Assembly: GCA_016707605.1 (NCBI GenBank) | Contig: JADJHJ010000016.1 | Coordinates: 1-64,000, forward strand | Source of the DNA: Candidatus Promineofilum glycogenicum | GTDB taxonomy: Bacteria; Chloroflexota; Anaerolineae; Promineifilales; Promineifilaceae | DNA length: 64,000 nt | Direction: 5' to 3' | Shown here: positions 1 through 8,386 of the stretch, piece after piece | Position numbering within the stretch: position 1 is the first letter of the stretch | How the letters are laid out: the number at the start of each line of letters is the position of its first letter | Position numbers and translations under genes: made by a program | The notes under the pieces: model-generated | What the model was told of the DNA's origin: nothing | The model's database searches: none | Seen by the model: the letters and a program-made list of their open reading frames with translations, nothing else

Positions 1-1
1 C

Positions 2-769
2 GTCCGCGACCTGAAGGCGCGCTACAAAAGCTCGGTGCTGGGCATCCTGTGGAGCATCCTTAACCCGCTGTTCCTGATGCTCGTCTTTACCGTCGTCTTC
101 AGCGTGCTGGCCAACAATCAGATTCGCCACTACCCCATCTTTGTCCTCGTGGGCCTCATCCCGTGGAACTTCTTCAGCGGCGCGCTGACCAGCGGCACGA
201 TCTCCGTGACCGGCAACTCGGCGCTGGTCAAGAAGGTCTACTTCCCGCGCGAACTGCTGCCTGTTTCGGCGCTGCTGTCGAACCTGGTCAACTTCCTGTT
301 CGCCTTCGGCGTGCTGATCGTTCTCCTCTACGCCTTCGGCATCGGTCTGACCGTCCACGCGTTGTGGGTTCCGTTTCTGCTGCTGACGCAACTGATCTTC
401 ACCCTGGGCCTCTGCCTGCTGCTGGGCAGCCTGACCGTCTTCTATCGTGACGTGCTCATGCTCCTGGAAGTGGCCATGCTGGCCTGGTTCTTCGTGACGC
501 CGGTGTTCTACTCGCTGGAGATGTTCGGCGAGTCGGTCACGCTGCTGGGCCTGACGTTCAACCCGGCCCAGGTGATGCGCTGGGTCAACCCGATGGCCTC
601 CATCATCGACGGCTATCGCACCGTCCTGTGGGGAACCTATGGCAGCCACGGCCCGGTCAGCATGGACGCGGGCTACCTGGTGCGGACGTTCGTCACGTCC
701 GTCATCGTCCTCATCGTTGGCTATGCCGTCTTCGTCCGGCTCAACCCGCTCTTCGGGGAGAAGCTCTAG
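2..769 (+). CDS. ABC-2 type transporter permease, 5' partial
   Basis: This is the membrane subunit of an ABC exporter of the polysaccharide/teichoic-acid type (TagG/KpsM/Wzm-like). The reading frame is open to the window edge, so the gene starts upstream. The first visible residues, VRDLKARYKSSVLG, match the cytoplasmic entry motif typical of this family (RDLKxRYxxSxLG). About six hydrophobic segments follow, with a conserved NPxxxIIDGYR-like stretch before the last helices. Such permeases pair with an ATPase and move undecaprenyl-linked polymers across the membrane. The next gene is an LCP-family polymer ligase, which fits a cell-surface glycan locus. The ATPase is not in the window. Confidence 0.88.
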   Translation, partial: VRDLKARYKSSVLGILWSILNPLFLMLVFTVVFSVLANNQIRHYPIFVLVGLIPWNFFSGALTSGTISVTGNSALVKKVYFPRELLPVSALLSNLVNFLFAFGVLIVLLYAFGIGLTVHALWVPFLLLTQLIFTLGLCLLLGSLTVFYRDVLMLLEVAMLAWFFVTPVFYSLEMFGESVTLLGLTFNPAQVMRWVNPMASIIDGYRTVLWGTYGSHGPVSMDAGYLVRTFVTSVIVLIVGYAVFVRLNPLFGEKL

Positions 770-797
770 CCGGGCGACGCTCTCATCGCAACCGACC

Positions 798-2401
798 ATG
801 AACCGAACTCAATTGACTCGCTCCGCGACGCTGCTGCTGGGTCTTGCTGGCCTGCCTGGCGCTGGCGGCGCCGTGGCCCGGCGGCCGACGCGCCGGCTCG
901 CCGACCCTTCCAACCCCCTTCGGCCTCCGCGACCCCTCCGCCGACGCCACCAGCCGATACCGCATCGCCCGACGCCGCAGCGCCGATGCCGCATCGCCCG
1001 AGCCGATCGCCCGATGTCGATCGCCCCCGCCGGAGCCAACGACCCGCCCCCCGACACGCCCGCCGGCGGCGACGCCCCGGCACGCCATCCCGCCGCCCGA
1101 CAGCCACCCGCCCGGCCACGGCCACGCCACGGCCGACGGTGACGCCCACCAGCCTGCCGCAACTGAACCCGACGCCGGCGCTGAACATCACCGGCTCCAT
1201 GCGCGAGGGCGTGCCCACCCCGCCGACGGCCATCCCCTCGCCCGTGCCCGTGTTCGATCTGCCGGAGGGCACGACCAACATCCTGCTGCTGGGCAAAGAC
1301 CAGAACGCCGACGGCAGCGGCGACGCGCGCACAGACACGATGATCATCGTCTCCATCAACCGCGAGGCGCAGACGGCGTCGATGATCTCCCTGCCGCGCG
1401 ACCTCTACGTCTATATGCCCAACCGGATCATGGGCCGGCTGAACACGGCCGTCAACCTGGGCGGCGTGGAATTGCTGGAGCAGACCATCCTCTACAACTT
1501 CGGCATCCCCATCCACTACCATGCCCAGGTGGACTTCGACGGCTTCAAGCAGATCGTTGACCTGCTGGGCGGGGTGTCGATGGCCGTCAGTTGCCCGCTG
1601 GAGGATTGGCGGCTGCTGTCGCCGGAACTCGACCCGACGTTGGAGGAGAACTGGGGGCGGTTCAAGCTGGAGGCGGGCATGCACCAGATGGACGGCGATC
1701 TGGCCCTGTGGTACGCCCGCTCGCGGCTGACGACGACCGACTTCGACCGCGGCCGCCGCCAGCAACAACTCCTTCAGGCGATGCTCAACCAGAGCGTTGA
1801 CCTGGGCCTGGTGGCCCGCGCGCCGGAGTTGTGGAGCACGTTCAACGAGGTGGTCGAGACGAATATGGACATCGGCCGCATCCTGCAGATGGCCTCCATT
1901 GCCCCCGGCGTGCGCGATAACGGCGTGCAGCACCTCTATCTGGCGGGCAAGATGCAGGCCTGGAGCGTGCCCGAAAGCGGCGCGTCGGTGCAGTTGCCCA
2001 TCTGGGAAGGTGAGGACATGATGTACGACACCTTCCGCCGCCTGCTGCTGCCGCCGGCGCTCAACCGGGCCGACCGCGCGCCGATCACGGTCGAGATCAT
2101 CAACGCCAGCCAGTACCCGGCCCAGGGGCTGCTGGCGGCCGACAACCTGGCCTGGTACGGCTTCGTGCCGGTCATCGGCCCGCCGCGCGAACCGCAGGAG
2201 CGCACGGAGATGACCTACTTCGGCGAGAACTTCAAAGGTTCCTACGACTGGCTGTTCGCCTGGGTGATGGGCAAGCCGCAGGAGAACATCCAACTGTCGG
2301 ACGAAGAGGGCGCGACCAACTACCGCGTCGTCATCGGCAACGACTACAACCCCTGCCGCCCGGCCTTTGAAGCGCCGCAGGCTGACCTGTCCGAGCCATA
2401 A
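798..2401 (+). CDS. LytR-CpsA-Psr (LCP) family protein with frameshifted N-terminus
   Basis: LCP enzymes transfer undecaprenyl-linked glycopolymers to peptidoglycan outside the membrane. The catalytic domain is intact from about 1250. It shows TTNILLLG, RTDTMIIV, SLPRDLYV, GRLNTAVNLGG, YARSR and DFDRGRRQQQ, including the Arg/Asp pyrophosphate-binding positions. A LytR_C-like tail follows (APITVEIINAS, then a variable part). The likely start is ATG 798 (MNRTQLTRSATLLL). Its hydrophobic anchor continues only after a one-base slip near 838-841, into VLLACLALAA. The Pro/Ala/Thr linker at 900-1180 needs at least one more slip to join the catalytic frame. The in-frame ATG at 986 lies inside the linker and is unlikely to be the true start. 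I infer sequence indels rather than decay, because the catalytic domain is clean. Confidence 0.85.
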
Positions 2402-2413
2402 ACTGACAAGGAG

Positions 2414-2478
2414 CGCGGAGTCCGCATTTGAGGATGCGGACGGGTAAGCGGAGCGCATCTGAGGCTGCGCACTCCGCG
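2414..2478. repeat. Palindromic repeat family G (GAGTCCGCATC type)
   Basis: The arms CGCGGAGT and ACTCCGCG enclose GCATTTGAGGATGC and GCATCTGAGGCTGC segments. The same element recurs at 25968-26066. It lies 12 bases after the LCP stop codon and is non-coding. Confidence 0.75.
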
Positions 2479-2556
2479 AGGCCATTTTCCGGCATAAATT
2501 GCCCCATCCCCACACGCAGAGGGATAATCCATCAGGCGACTTCACGACCAACTAAA

Positions 2557-2586
2557 CTGACCCACTGACCTACTGACCCACTGACC
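2557..2586. repeat. Short tandem repeat CTGACCYACTGACC
   Basis: Four tandem copies of a CTGACC(C/T)A-type 10-mer occur just before the UMF1 gene. A similar run lies at 43211-43255. It may affect translation initiation of the downstream gene; no function is visible. Confidence 0.6.
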
Positions 2587-2612
2587 GACCACGACCCCAG
2601 GAGGGTGTGCCC

Positions 2613-3938
2613 TTGAACGACAAGCGCGAGATCACCGGCTGGATGATGTACGACTGGGCCAACTCGGCCTTCAGTACGACCGTCGTCACCGCCCTGCTGG
2701 GGCCGTACATCCAGTCGTTGGCCGAATCGACGACCGAGCCGCTGCGCCTCTTCGGCGCGGCCATCGAGCCGGGAGCCATCTACCCCTTTGCCGTCTCCTT
2801 CTCCGTCGTTCTCCAGGTCATCTTCCTGCCACTGCTGGGGGCCATCGCCGACCACACGGCGCTGAAGAAGCGCATGTTGCTGGCCTTTGCCTACACCGGC
2901 GCGCTGGCCACGATTTTGCTTTTCTTCGTCCGTGGCGAGATGCCGTTGCTGGGCACGAGCGGCGCGGTGGTGTTGGGCAGCTTGCTGCTCATCATCGCCA
3001 ACCTGTGCTTCGGCGCGGCCATCGTCTTCTACAACAGCTTCCTGCCGCAGATCGTCTCGCCCGACGGCCGCGACGCGATCAGCTCGCGCGGCTGGGCGAT
3101 GGGCTATCTGGGCGGCGGGCTATATCTGCTGCTCAACCTCGCCCTGCTGCTGCTGATGGACGACACGACGCTGGCCGTGCGCATCAGCCTGGCCGGCGCG
3201 GGCGTGTGGTGGCTGGTCTTCACCGTGCTCTACCCGCGGCGGCGGCTGGTGCAGCGCGCCCCATCCCGGCCGCGCCCGCAGGTGAATCTCTTCACCCACG
3301 GCGTGCGGCAGGTGGTGAAGACCCTGGGCGAGTTGTGGCGCGACTACCCCATGACCCTGCGCTACCTCGTCGCCTACCTCATCTACAACGACGGCATCCA
3401 GACGGTCATCGTCGTCGCCGCGGCCTTCGCCACCAGCGAGTTGGGCGTTGAGGCGCAGACGGTGCTCATCCTGGTGCTGATGATCCAGTTCGTGGCCTTC
3501 GGCGGGGCGCTGCTCTTCGGCCGCATCGCCGCGCGCATCGGGGCCAAGCGGGCGATCATGATCACCCTGGTCATCTGGTCGGGCGTGGTCATCTACGCCT
3601 TCGCCTTCCTGACCAACACGGTGCAACTGTTCGTCCTGGGCGTGCCGCTGGCGCTGGTGCTGGGCGGCTCGCAGGCCCTCAGCCGCTACCTCTTCTCGCA
3701 GATGATCCCCGCCGACCACGAGGCGGAGTACTTCGGCTTCTACGAGATCAGCGAGCGCGGCACGTCGTGGATCGGCACGTTTGCCTTCGCCCTGGCGGTG
3801 CAGATCACCGGCTCGCAACGCATCGCCATCGTCGCCCTGATCATCTTCTTCGTCGTCGGCCTCATCCTCCTGAGCCGCGTGGACGTGCGCCGGGCCATCG
3901 TCGAAGCCGGCAACGACCCCAGCGGCGTCGTGATTTAA
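2613..3938 (+). CDS. UMF1-type MFS transporter (Atg22-like)
   Basis: This is a 12-helix major facilitator of the UMF1/Atg22-like group. The family signature is at the N-terminus: GWMMYDWANSAFSTTV, followed by a large loop and alternating hydrophobic segments across about 440 residues. Substrates of bacterial members are mostly unknown. A strong ribosome-binding site, AGGAGGG at 2599-2605, is 7 nt before TTG 2613, which I take as the start; GTG 2607 would be only 1 nt away. The stop is followed within 6 bases by a family A palindrome. The next gene has its own ribosome-binding site, so co-transcription is possible but not shown. Confidence 0.87.
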   Translation: MNDKREITGWMMYDWANSAFSTTVVTALLGPYIQSLAESTTEPLRLFGAAIEPGAIYPFAVSFSVVLQVIFLPLLGAIADHTALKKRMLLAFAYTGALATILLFFVRGEMPLLGTSGAVVLGSLLLIIANLCFGAAIVFYNSFLPQIVSPDGRDAISSRGWAMGYLGGGLYLLLNLALLLLMDDTTLAVRISLAGAGVWWLVFTVLYPRRRLVQRAPSRPRPQVNLFTHGVRQVVKTLGELWRDYPMTLRYLVAYLIYNDGIQTVIVVAAAFATSELGVEAQTVLILVLMIQFVAFGGALLFGRIAARIGAKRAIMITLVIWSGVVIYAFAFLTNTVQLFVLGVPLALVLGGSQALSRYLFSQMIPADHEAEYFGFYEISERGTSWIGTFAFALAVQITGSQRIAIVALIIFFVVGLILLSRVDVRRAIVEAGNDPSGVVI

Positions 3939-3944
3939 GAAGAA

Positions 3945-4006
3945 GAAACCACAGATTACACAGATTTTTCTCTTGAATCTGCGAAATCTGCGTAATCTGT
4001 GGTTTC
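3945..4006. repeat. Palindromic repeat family A (CCACAGATT type)
   Basis: The left arm GAAACCACAGATTACACAG and the right arm CTGCGTAATCTGTGGTTTC form a long imperfect hairpin. The arms are built of CAGATT-containing 9-mers. It begins 6 nt after the UMF1 stop codon. A-rich and T-rich flanks make it look like a bidirectional terminator. Confidence 0.85.
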
Positions 4007-4027
4007 TTCTCTCTGAAGGAGTAGGAC

Positions 4028-4831
4028 ATGAATCAATCGGAGGTAAACGCAGCCGTTGCTTACGTGAACGAGCGGGGCACGGCCGTCGAGCGGGCGCGCC
4101 TGCGCTATCTGCTGCACGGTGAGAGCGCCCCGACCGACGTGCGCGAGCAGTTCGAGCGCAACCAGCGCGGCGATGGCGGCTGGTCGCCGCCGTGGGCCGC
4201 CGACTACAGCTCGGTGGACGCCACCTGCTTCCAACTGGCCCAGGCCGACCAGTTGGGGCTGGATCGCCGCTCGCCGCTGTTCATCGACGCCGTGCGCTTT
4301 CTGGCCGAGCGGCAGCGGGCCGACGGCTACTGGGAGGAGGAGGCCGACGTGGCCGAGGCCGCGCCGCCCTGGGCCGAACCGGGCGACACATCGGCCCGCC
4401 TCTACCTGACGGCCAACTGCGGCTTCTGGGCGGCGGTGACGGGCCTGGTGCCGACGGCCGCCCGCGACGCCGCGGCCTACCTCAGCTACCACCTGCGCGC
4501 CGACGGCGAGTTGCCGTCCTTCCTGCAAACCCACTGGCTGGCCGCCGCCCTGTGGCAGCAGCGCGGGCTGGTGGACGAGGCGGCCAAGACGCTGGGCTAT
4601 CTGGCGGCGCAGGTCGGCGATCTGTCGGCCGGCAATCTGGCCTGGATGGTCGTGGCCTTGCGCGAGGGGGGCGTGCCGGCGGCCGACGCGGCCGTTGTCG
4701 CCGCGCTCGACCGGCTGCTGGAACTGCGCGACCCGGCCGGCCCCTGGCCCAGCGACGAAGGCATCGAGAATAGCGTCCACGTGACCATCGAAGCACTCAA
4801 GGCGCTGCAACTGTGCGGGCGATTGGCGTGA
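4028..4831 (+). CDS. Terpenoid-cyclase/prenyltransferase alpha-alpha toroid protein
   Basis: The 267-residue protein has repeats of the squalene-cyclase/prenyltransferase beta-type alpha/alpha-toroid fold. QRGDGGW (residues about 43-49) and QRADGYW resemble QW motifs, spaced about 50 residues apart between helical segments such as DATCFQLAQADQLGL. It is far shorter than a real squalene-hopene cyclase and has no DxDD motif, so cyclisation activity is not supported. It may be a stand-alone toroid of unknown role. Start ATG 4028 has GAAGGAG upstream. Its TGA stop (4829-4831) overlaps a GTG (4828) that opens the DUF402 remnant, an arrangement typical of translational coupling. Confidence 0.75.
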   Translation: MNQSEVNAAVAYVNERGTAVERARLRYLLHGESAPTDVREQFERNQRGDGGWSPPWAADYSSVDATCFQLAQADQLGLDRRSPLFIDAVRFLAERQRADGYWEEEADVAEAAPPWAEPGDTSARLYLTANCGFWAAVTGLVPTAARDAAAYLSYHLRADGELPSFLQTHWLAAALWQQRGLVDEAAKTLGYLAAQVGDLSAGNLAWMVVALREGGVPAADAAVVAALDRLLELRDPAGPWPSDEGIENSVHVTIEALKALQLCGRLA

Positions 4832-5290
4832 AGCCGGGCGACGTCGTCTGGGTGCGCACCTATAAGGCCGACGGCCAACTGCACCGCTGGTGGCAGGCCC
4901 AGGTCGGGGCTGGTGGACGATGAGTGCCTTGGTCGTCTTCCGGCTCATCGTGCAGCCCCATCCACCACAACCCCGACCCTTCGCGGCTATTCATTCCTCA
5001 GCACCCATCCGGGTCGGTGGCCCGGGCACACCCTGCTGGAAATCCATGGCGCGGCGGGCATCGGTTTATCATACGCCGCATCCCGGCCCGAGTCGAAGCG
5101 CCGGCGAATGTTCATCCCATCGACCACGGTCGGGTTACGTTCCTGACCGGGCAAGCGCCGCAGATGCTCGACCAGGACGAGCTGCCGGGGCGGGCGTTGG
5201 CCGGAGGCGGGTGGGGCCGGTTGCCGGCCGCCCGTTGGCAGCGTCGCGCCGTTCTTCACGCAGGCGTCGCCGTGTTCCGGCGCGCGCGGC
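4828..5290 (+). pseudogene. DUF402-family (FomD-like) gene broken by several frameshifts
   Basis: Pieces of one DUF402-like protein appear in order but in different frames. From GTG 4828 comes KPGDVVWVRTYKADGQLHR and WWQAQV. Then DDECL, VVFR, IHHNP, WPGHTLLEIHG, ARVEA..IDH, GQAPQMLDQDEL and finally PFFTQA near 5255. In intact relatives these form one chain of about 170 residues, a fold found in nucleoside di/tri-phosphatases of the FomD type. At least four indels are needed to restore it, more than in neighbouring genes, so real decay is plausible, although indel errors are common in this window. No functional product is expected as written. Confidence 0.6.
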
Positions 5291-5323
5291 CGGGGCTAGC
5301 GTGCGTCTATGCTTCAGTGGCGG

Positions 5324-5420
5324 CCCCTCTCCCTAGCCCGCTCCCAAGGGAGAAGGCGCAACCCCCACTCCACAAGGGGCGAGGGGCGCAGCAGACCCTC
5401 CAACCAGCCCTCTCCCAAGC
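5324..5420. repeat. Repeat family J (CCCTCTCCC / CTCCCAAGGG type), overlapping a gene end
   Basis: The sequence contains CCCCTCTCCCTAGCCCGCTC, CCAAGGGAGAAGG and a second CCCTCTCCCAAGCGGG. Related copies lie inside elp3 (27009-27064) and inside the FGE gene (38773-38822). Here it encodes the last roughly 25 residues and the stop codon of the phosphatase on the minus strand. Confidence 0.65.
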
Positions 5421-6040
5421 GGGTCGGCGTAGTGCGACACGTCATTGAACAACACCAACCGCGCCTGCCCCTCGTCGCCGAAGTCCACGATGTTGAGACA
5501 AGCCGGCGACTGATCCAGCCGGTCGCGGTAGGTGCGCGAGTCGAGGCCCAGCAGGCCGCACAGCGCCAGCCGGTTGGCCGACTTGTGGGCGACGACGGCC
5601 ACGGCCTGCCCCGGATGGCGCTGGACGATGTCGCGCAGCGCCGGCAACATGCGCGCCAGCACGGCCAGTCCCGTCTCCCCGTCGCGCGGCGCGCCGGTCA
5701 GCGGGTCGCGCCCCCAGGCGGCGTACTCTTCGCCGAACCGGGCCAGCACCTCGTCGCGCGGCAGCCCCTCCCAATGGCCGTAGTCGATCTCGCGCAGGTC
5801 GGCCACGGGCGTGGGCGTCAGGCCGTGGGGCCGGGCGACGAGGGTGGCCGTCTCGACGGCGCGGCGCAGAGGGCTGCAATAGAAGGCGGCGAGGGGCGCG
5901 CCGGCCAGTCGCGCGGCCAGGCACTCAGCCTGCCGCCGCCCTTCGTCGGCCAAATCCACGTCGCTGGCCCCGGAGAAGCGGTCGGCGGCGCTATGGGCCG
6001 TCTGCCCGTGGCGAATCAGGTAAAGGCGGGTTGTCGTCAT
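5333..6040 (-). CDS. Histidine phosphatase family protein (phosphoglycerate mutase-like)
   Basis: It carries the LIRHGQT phosphohistidine motif at residues 8-14, the second-site SPLRRAVETA, the acid EIDYGHWEG and the late histidine VVAHKSANR. These define the branch-1 histidine phosphatase (cobC/GpmB-like) fold. The substrate is not evident. The ATG overlaps the stop of the ANTAR regulator as ATGA (6037-6040), so it is the third gene of the kinase-regulator operon. The core ends near VLFNDVSHYADPL; the last roughly 25 residues and the TAG come from repeat family J. The native C-terminus may therefore have been replaced. Confidence 0.88.
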   Translation of the reverse strand: MTTTRLYLIRHGQTAHSAADRFSGASDVDLADEGRRQAECLAARLAGAPLAAFYCSPLRRAVETATLVARPHGLTPTPVADLREIDYGHWEGLPRDEVLARFGEEYAAWGRDPLTGAPRDGETGLAVLARMLPALRDIVQRHPGQAVAVVAHKSANRLALCGLLGLDSRTYRDRLDQSPACLNIVDFGDEGQARLVLFNDVSHYADPLGRGLVGGSAAPLAPCGVGVAPSPLGAG

Positions 6041-6597
6041 ATAGCCGTGTCCACCAGAATGGCCCGCGCCGCGGCGACCATGCTCTGTCGCTCGCGCCGG
6101 GCGCGGGCCTGAATGGCCCGGTAGGCGTCCTCTTCCGTCAGCCCCGTTTGCATCAGCCGCCCCTTGGCCCGGTCGATGAGCTTGCGCGCCGCCAGGTCGG
6201 CCTCCAGTTCGGCCATGCGCCGGGCCAACGCCTGGCTCTCGGCGAAGCGCTTGACGGCCACGGCGATGGCCGCGCCCAGCTCTTCGGGCAGGATGGGCTT
6301 GACCAGGTAGCCGTGGATGGGCAGGTCACTGGCCCGGTCGATCAGGTCGGCCTCGCTGTGGGCGGTCAGCAGCAGGATGGGCAGCGGCCGTTCGGCGGCC
6401 ATCGCCCGCGCCGCTTGCAGGCCGTCGGTGTAGGGCATGCGGATGTCGAGGATGGCCAGGTCGGGCCGCTGGTGCTCGGCCATGCGGATGGCTTCGCGGC
6501 CGTTGGTCGCGGCCACCACCTGATGCCCCAGCCCCTCCAGCATGGACTTCAGGCCGAGGCGGATGATGGATTCGTCTTCGGCAATCAGGATTAACAT
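6037..6597 (-). CDS. ANTAR-domain response regulator (AmiR/NasT/EutV type)
   Basis: The protein has an N-terminal receiver domain (residues 1-120) with acidic pocket AEDE, phospho-acceptor Asp in LAILDIRMP (about residue 52) and Lys in YLVKPI. A coiled linker follows, then a C-terminal ANTAR domain (LIDRAKGRLMQTGLTEEDAY, then AIQARA). ANTAR proteins bind tandem hairpins in nascent RNA and prevent intrinsic termination. Upstream in the same operon is a GAF kinase of the HisKA_2 type, the usual partner. The near neighbours glnA, amt and gltB have structured leaders, and those of amt and gltB contain terminators; they are the natural candidate targets. That link is inference. Confidence 0.93.
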   Translation of the reverse strand: MLILIAEDESIIRLGLKSMLEGLGHQVVAATNGREAIRMAEHQRPDLAILDIRMPYTDGLQAARAMAAERPLPILLLTAHSEADLIDRASDLPIHGYLVKPILPEELGAAIAVAVKRFAESQALARRMAELEADLAARKLIDRAKGRLMQTGLTEEDAYRAIQARARRERQSMVAAARAILVDTAI

Positions 6598-6603
6598 CGA
6601 ACC

Positions 6604-6660
6604 CCTTTATTAGGGCCAGGTTAGGGGCGGTCTGCCCGCCCTAATCCAGTCCCTAATCCC
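6604..6660. repeat. Repeat family H (TTAGGG / CCCTAA type)
   Basis: TTAGGGGCGG and CCGCCCTAA form a hairpin, with flanking CCCTAATCCC. It separates the kinase and regulator genes and supplies the kinase stop codon (TAG at 6653-6655, minus strand). A related element is at 20331-20400. Confidence 0.6.
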
Positions 6661-8248
6661 TTTCCTGCGTCCGCGGCAACCGGATACGCACCTCCGCGCC
6701 CATCGGCCGCCGCACGAATTGTAGCTCACCCTGCAGGTCGTCGGCCACCAGCGCCTCGGCGATCTCCAGCCCCAGGCTGCGCGGCAGTTCGTCGGGCAAG
6801 CCCACGCCGTCGTCGCGGACGACGACCAGCAGCGCGTCGGGCGTGCGGGCCAGCGAGATGTCGATGCGGCCGGCGTCGCGGCCGACGAAGGCGTGCTCCA
6901 GGCTGTTCTGCACCAGTTCGTTGACCACCACCGCCAGCGCCGTGGCCGCCCGGCTGGGCAGCAGCAGGTTGTCGCCGTGGACGGCGATGGCCACCGCCTG
7001 GTGGGGCCGGGCCAGGCCGGTCATCGTCGTCTGGGCGATGCGCTCCAGCACGGCGCGAACGTTGACCAGGCGAAAGCCCTGCTCCGACAGAATCTCGTGC
7101 ACGGCGGCGATGCTGCGAATGCGGTGGATGTTGGTCAGCAGCACCTGCCGCGTCTCCAGCCGGTCGGCGTCGGGCAGTTGCAGTTGCATCAGCATGGCCA
7201 CCGTTTGCAGGTTGTTCTTGATGCGGTGGTGCATCTCGCGCACCACGGCGGCGCTGGTGACCAGGCGGGCGTTCTCGATGGCCAGCGCCGTCTGATTGGC
7301 CAGGGTGGTCAGCAGGGTTTGCTGGCTGTCGCTGAAGGCGTGGCCGGGCGGGGCCAGGCAGGCCAGCACGCCGATGACCCGCTCCTGCACCGCCAGCGGC
7401 ACGGCCAGCAGCGCCGCGTCGCCGGCGTCGGGCAGGCGCGGGGCGATGAATGGCCGCCCGGTTTGGGCCACCGTCGCCAGCGCCGCCGCGTCGGGCAGCG
7501 GCGCGCCGGTCGGGTTGGCGAAGACGGGCGGGGCGGTGGCGTCGCCGTCCTCGTCGGGGTGCTCCAGCAGATAGATGGCGCAGCCCGTCGCCCCGACCGT
7601 CCGCGCCGCCAGTTCGGTGACGACTTCGAGGATCTGGTCGAGGTATTGCGGCGAGGTGATGGCCTCGCTGACCTCGGCCAGGGTGCGCAGTTCGTCCAGT
7701 TGGCGGCGCTGGCGGTCGTAGAGGCGGGCCTTCACCAGCGCCCCGGCGGCCAGATCGCCGACGAGGGCCAGCAGGTCGATCTCCTCGGCGGTGTAGTCGC
7801 GCGGGGCGGCCGTCTGCACGTTGAGCGCGCCGATGGGCCGGTCGTTGAGCAGCAGCGGCACGGCCAGCAGCGAGCGGAAGCGCCGCTCCTCGGTGTCCTC
7901 CAGCCATTTGAAGTGCGGGTCGTGCTGGGCGTCGGCGGCGTAGACGGGGCGGTTCTGCGTCACAGCGTAGCCGGTCATGCCCTCGCCCAGTTGCAGCGTG
8001 GCCAGCCCCAGCGCCCGCCGCGCCAGCCCGGTGGAGGCCCGCAGTCGCAGCGTCGTGTCGTCGGCGTCCAGCAGGTAGATGGCGCAGGAGTCGACGCCCA
8101 TGATCGCCGTCGTCTTGCGGGCGATGAGGTCGAGCGTCGTGTCCAGGTCCCAGGCGGAACTGAGGGCGCGGGCGATCTCGCGCAGGGCGGCCAGGGCGCG
8201 CGGGCCGGGGGGGGCGGGTCGGGCGATCGGGTGGTCACGAAGGGTCAT
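6653..8248 (-). CDS. GAF-GAF sensor histidine kinase (HisKA_2/HATPase)
   Basis: This is a soluble sensor kinase. Two GAF domains come first (about residues 20-170 and 190-335), then a HisKA_2 dimerisation domain with phospho-acceptor His in REMHHRIKNNLQTV, then an HATPase domain with VVNELVQNSLEHAF (N box) and VRDDGVGLP (G1 box). No membrane segments are seen, so it senses a cytoplasmic signal. ATG 8248 (MTLRDHP) is chosen; the frame stays open upstream to 8311 without a better start. HisKA_2 kinases typically pair with ANTAR regulators, as here. The gene lies in the nitrogen block, so a nitrogen-status signal is a reasonable guess. Confidence 0.9.
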   Translation of the reverse strand: MTLRDHPIARPAPPGPRALAALREIARALSSAWDLDTTLDLIARKTTAIMGVDSCAIYLLDADDTTLRLRASTGLARRALGLATLQLGEGMTGYAVTQNRPVYAADAQHDPHFKWLEDTEERRFRSLLAVPLLLNDRPIGALNVQTAAPRDYTAEEIDLLALVGDLAAGALVKARLYDRQRRQLDELRTLAEVSEAITSPQYLDQILEVVTELAARTVGATGCAIYLLEHPDEDGDATAPPVFANPTGAPLPDAAALATVAQTGRPFIAPRLPDAGDAALLAVPLAVQERVIGVLACLAPPGHAFSDSQQTLLTTLANQTALAIENARLVTSAAVVREMHHRIKNNLQTVAMLMQLQLPDADRLETRQVLLTNIHRIRSIAAVHEILSEQGFRLVNVRAVLERIAQTTMTGLARPHQAVAIAVHGDNLLLPSRAATALAVVVNELVQNSLEHAFVGRDAGRIDISLARTPDALLVVVRDDGVGLPDELPRSLGLEIAEALVADDLQGELQFVRRPMGAEVRIRLPRTQERD

Positions 8249-8386
8249 TATACGGCTGGGCTGGGCCCAGGGAAAGGCCATGCTGAGCGAGGGAAAGCTT
8301 AGCTTGCACATAATGCCTGCTGTAACCCTCTTGTGTATAATGCCCGCTCATCAGCCTGGGGTGAGAGTGGCAAGGGTTAACAACTG

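Noticed and set aside
809..2551. Long open frame of 580 codons on the minus strand opposite the LCP gene
   Set aside because: It is an antisense shadow of a GC-rich gene, with Arg/Val/Gln-rich composition and no domain; the plus strand carries a clear LCP enzyme.
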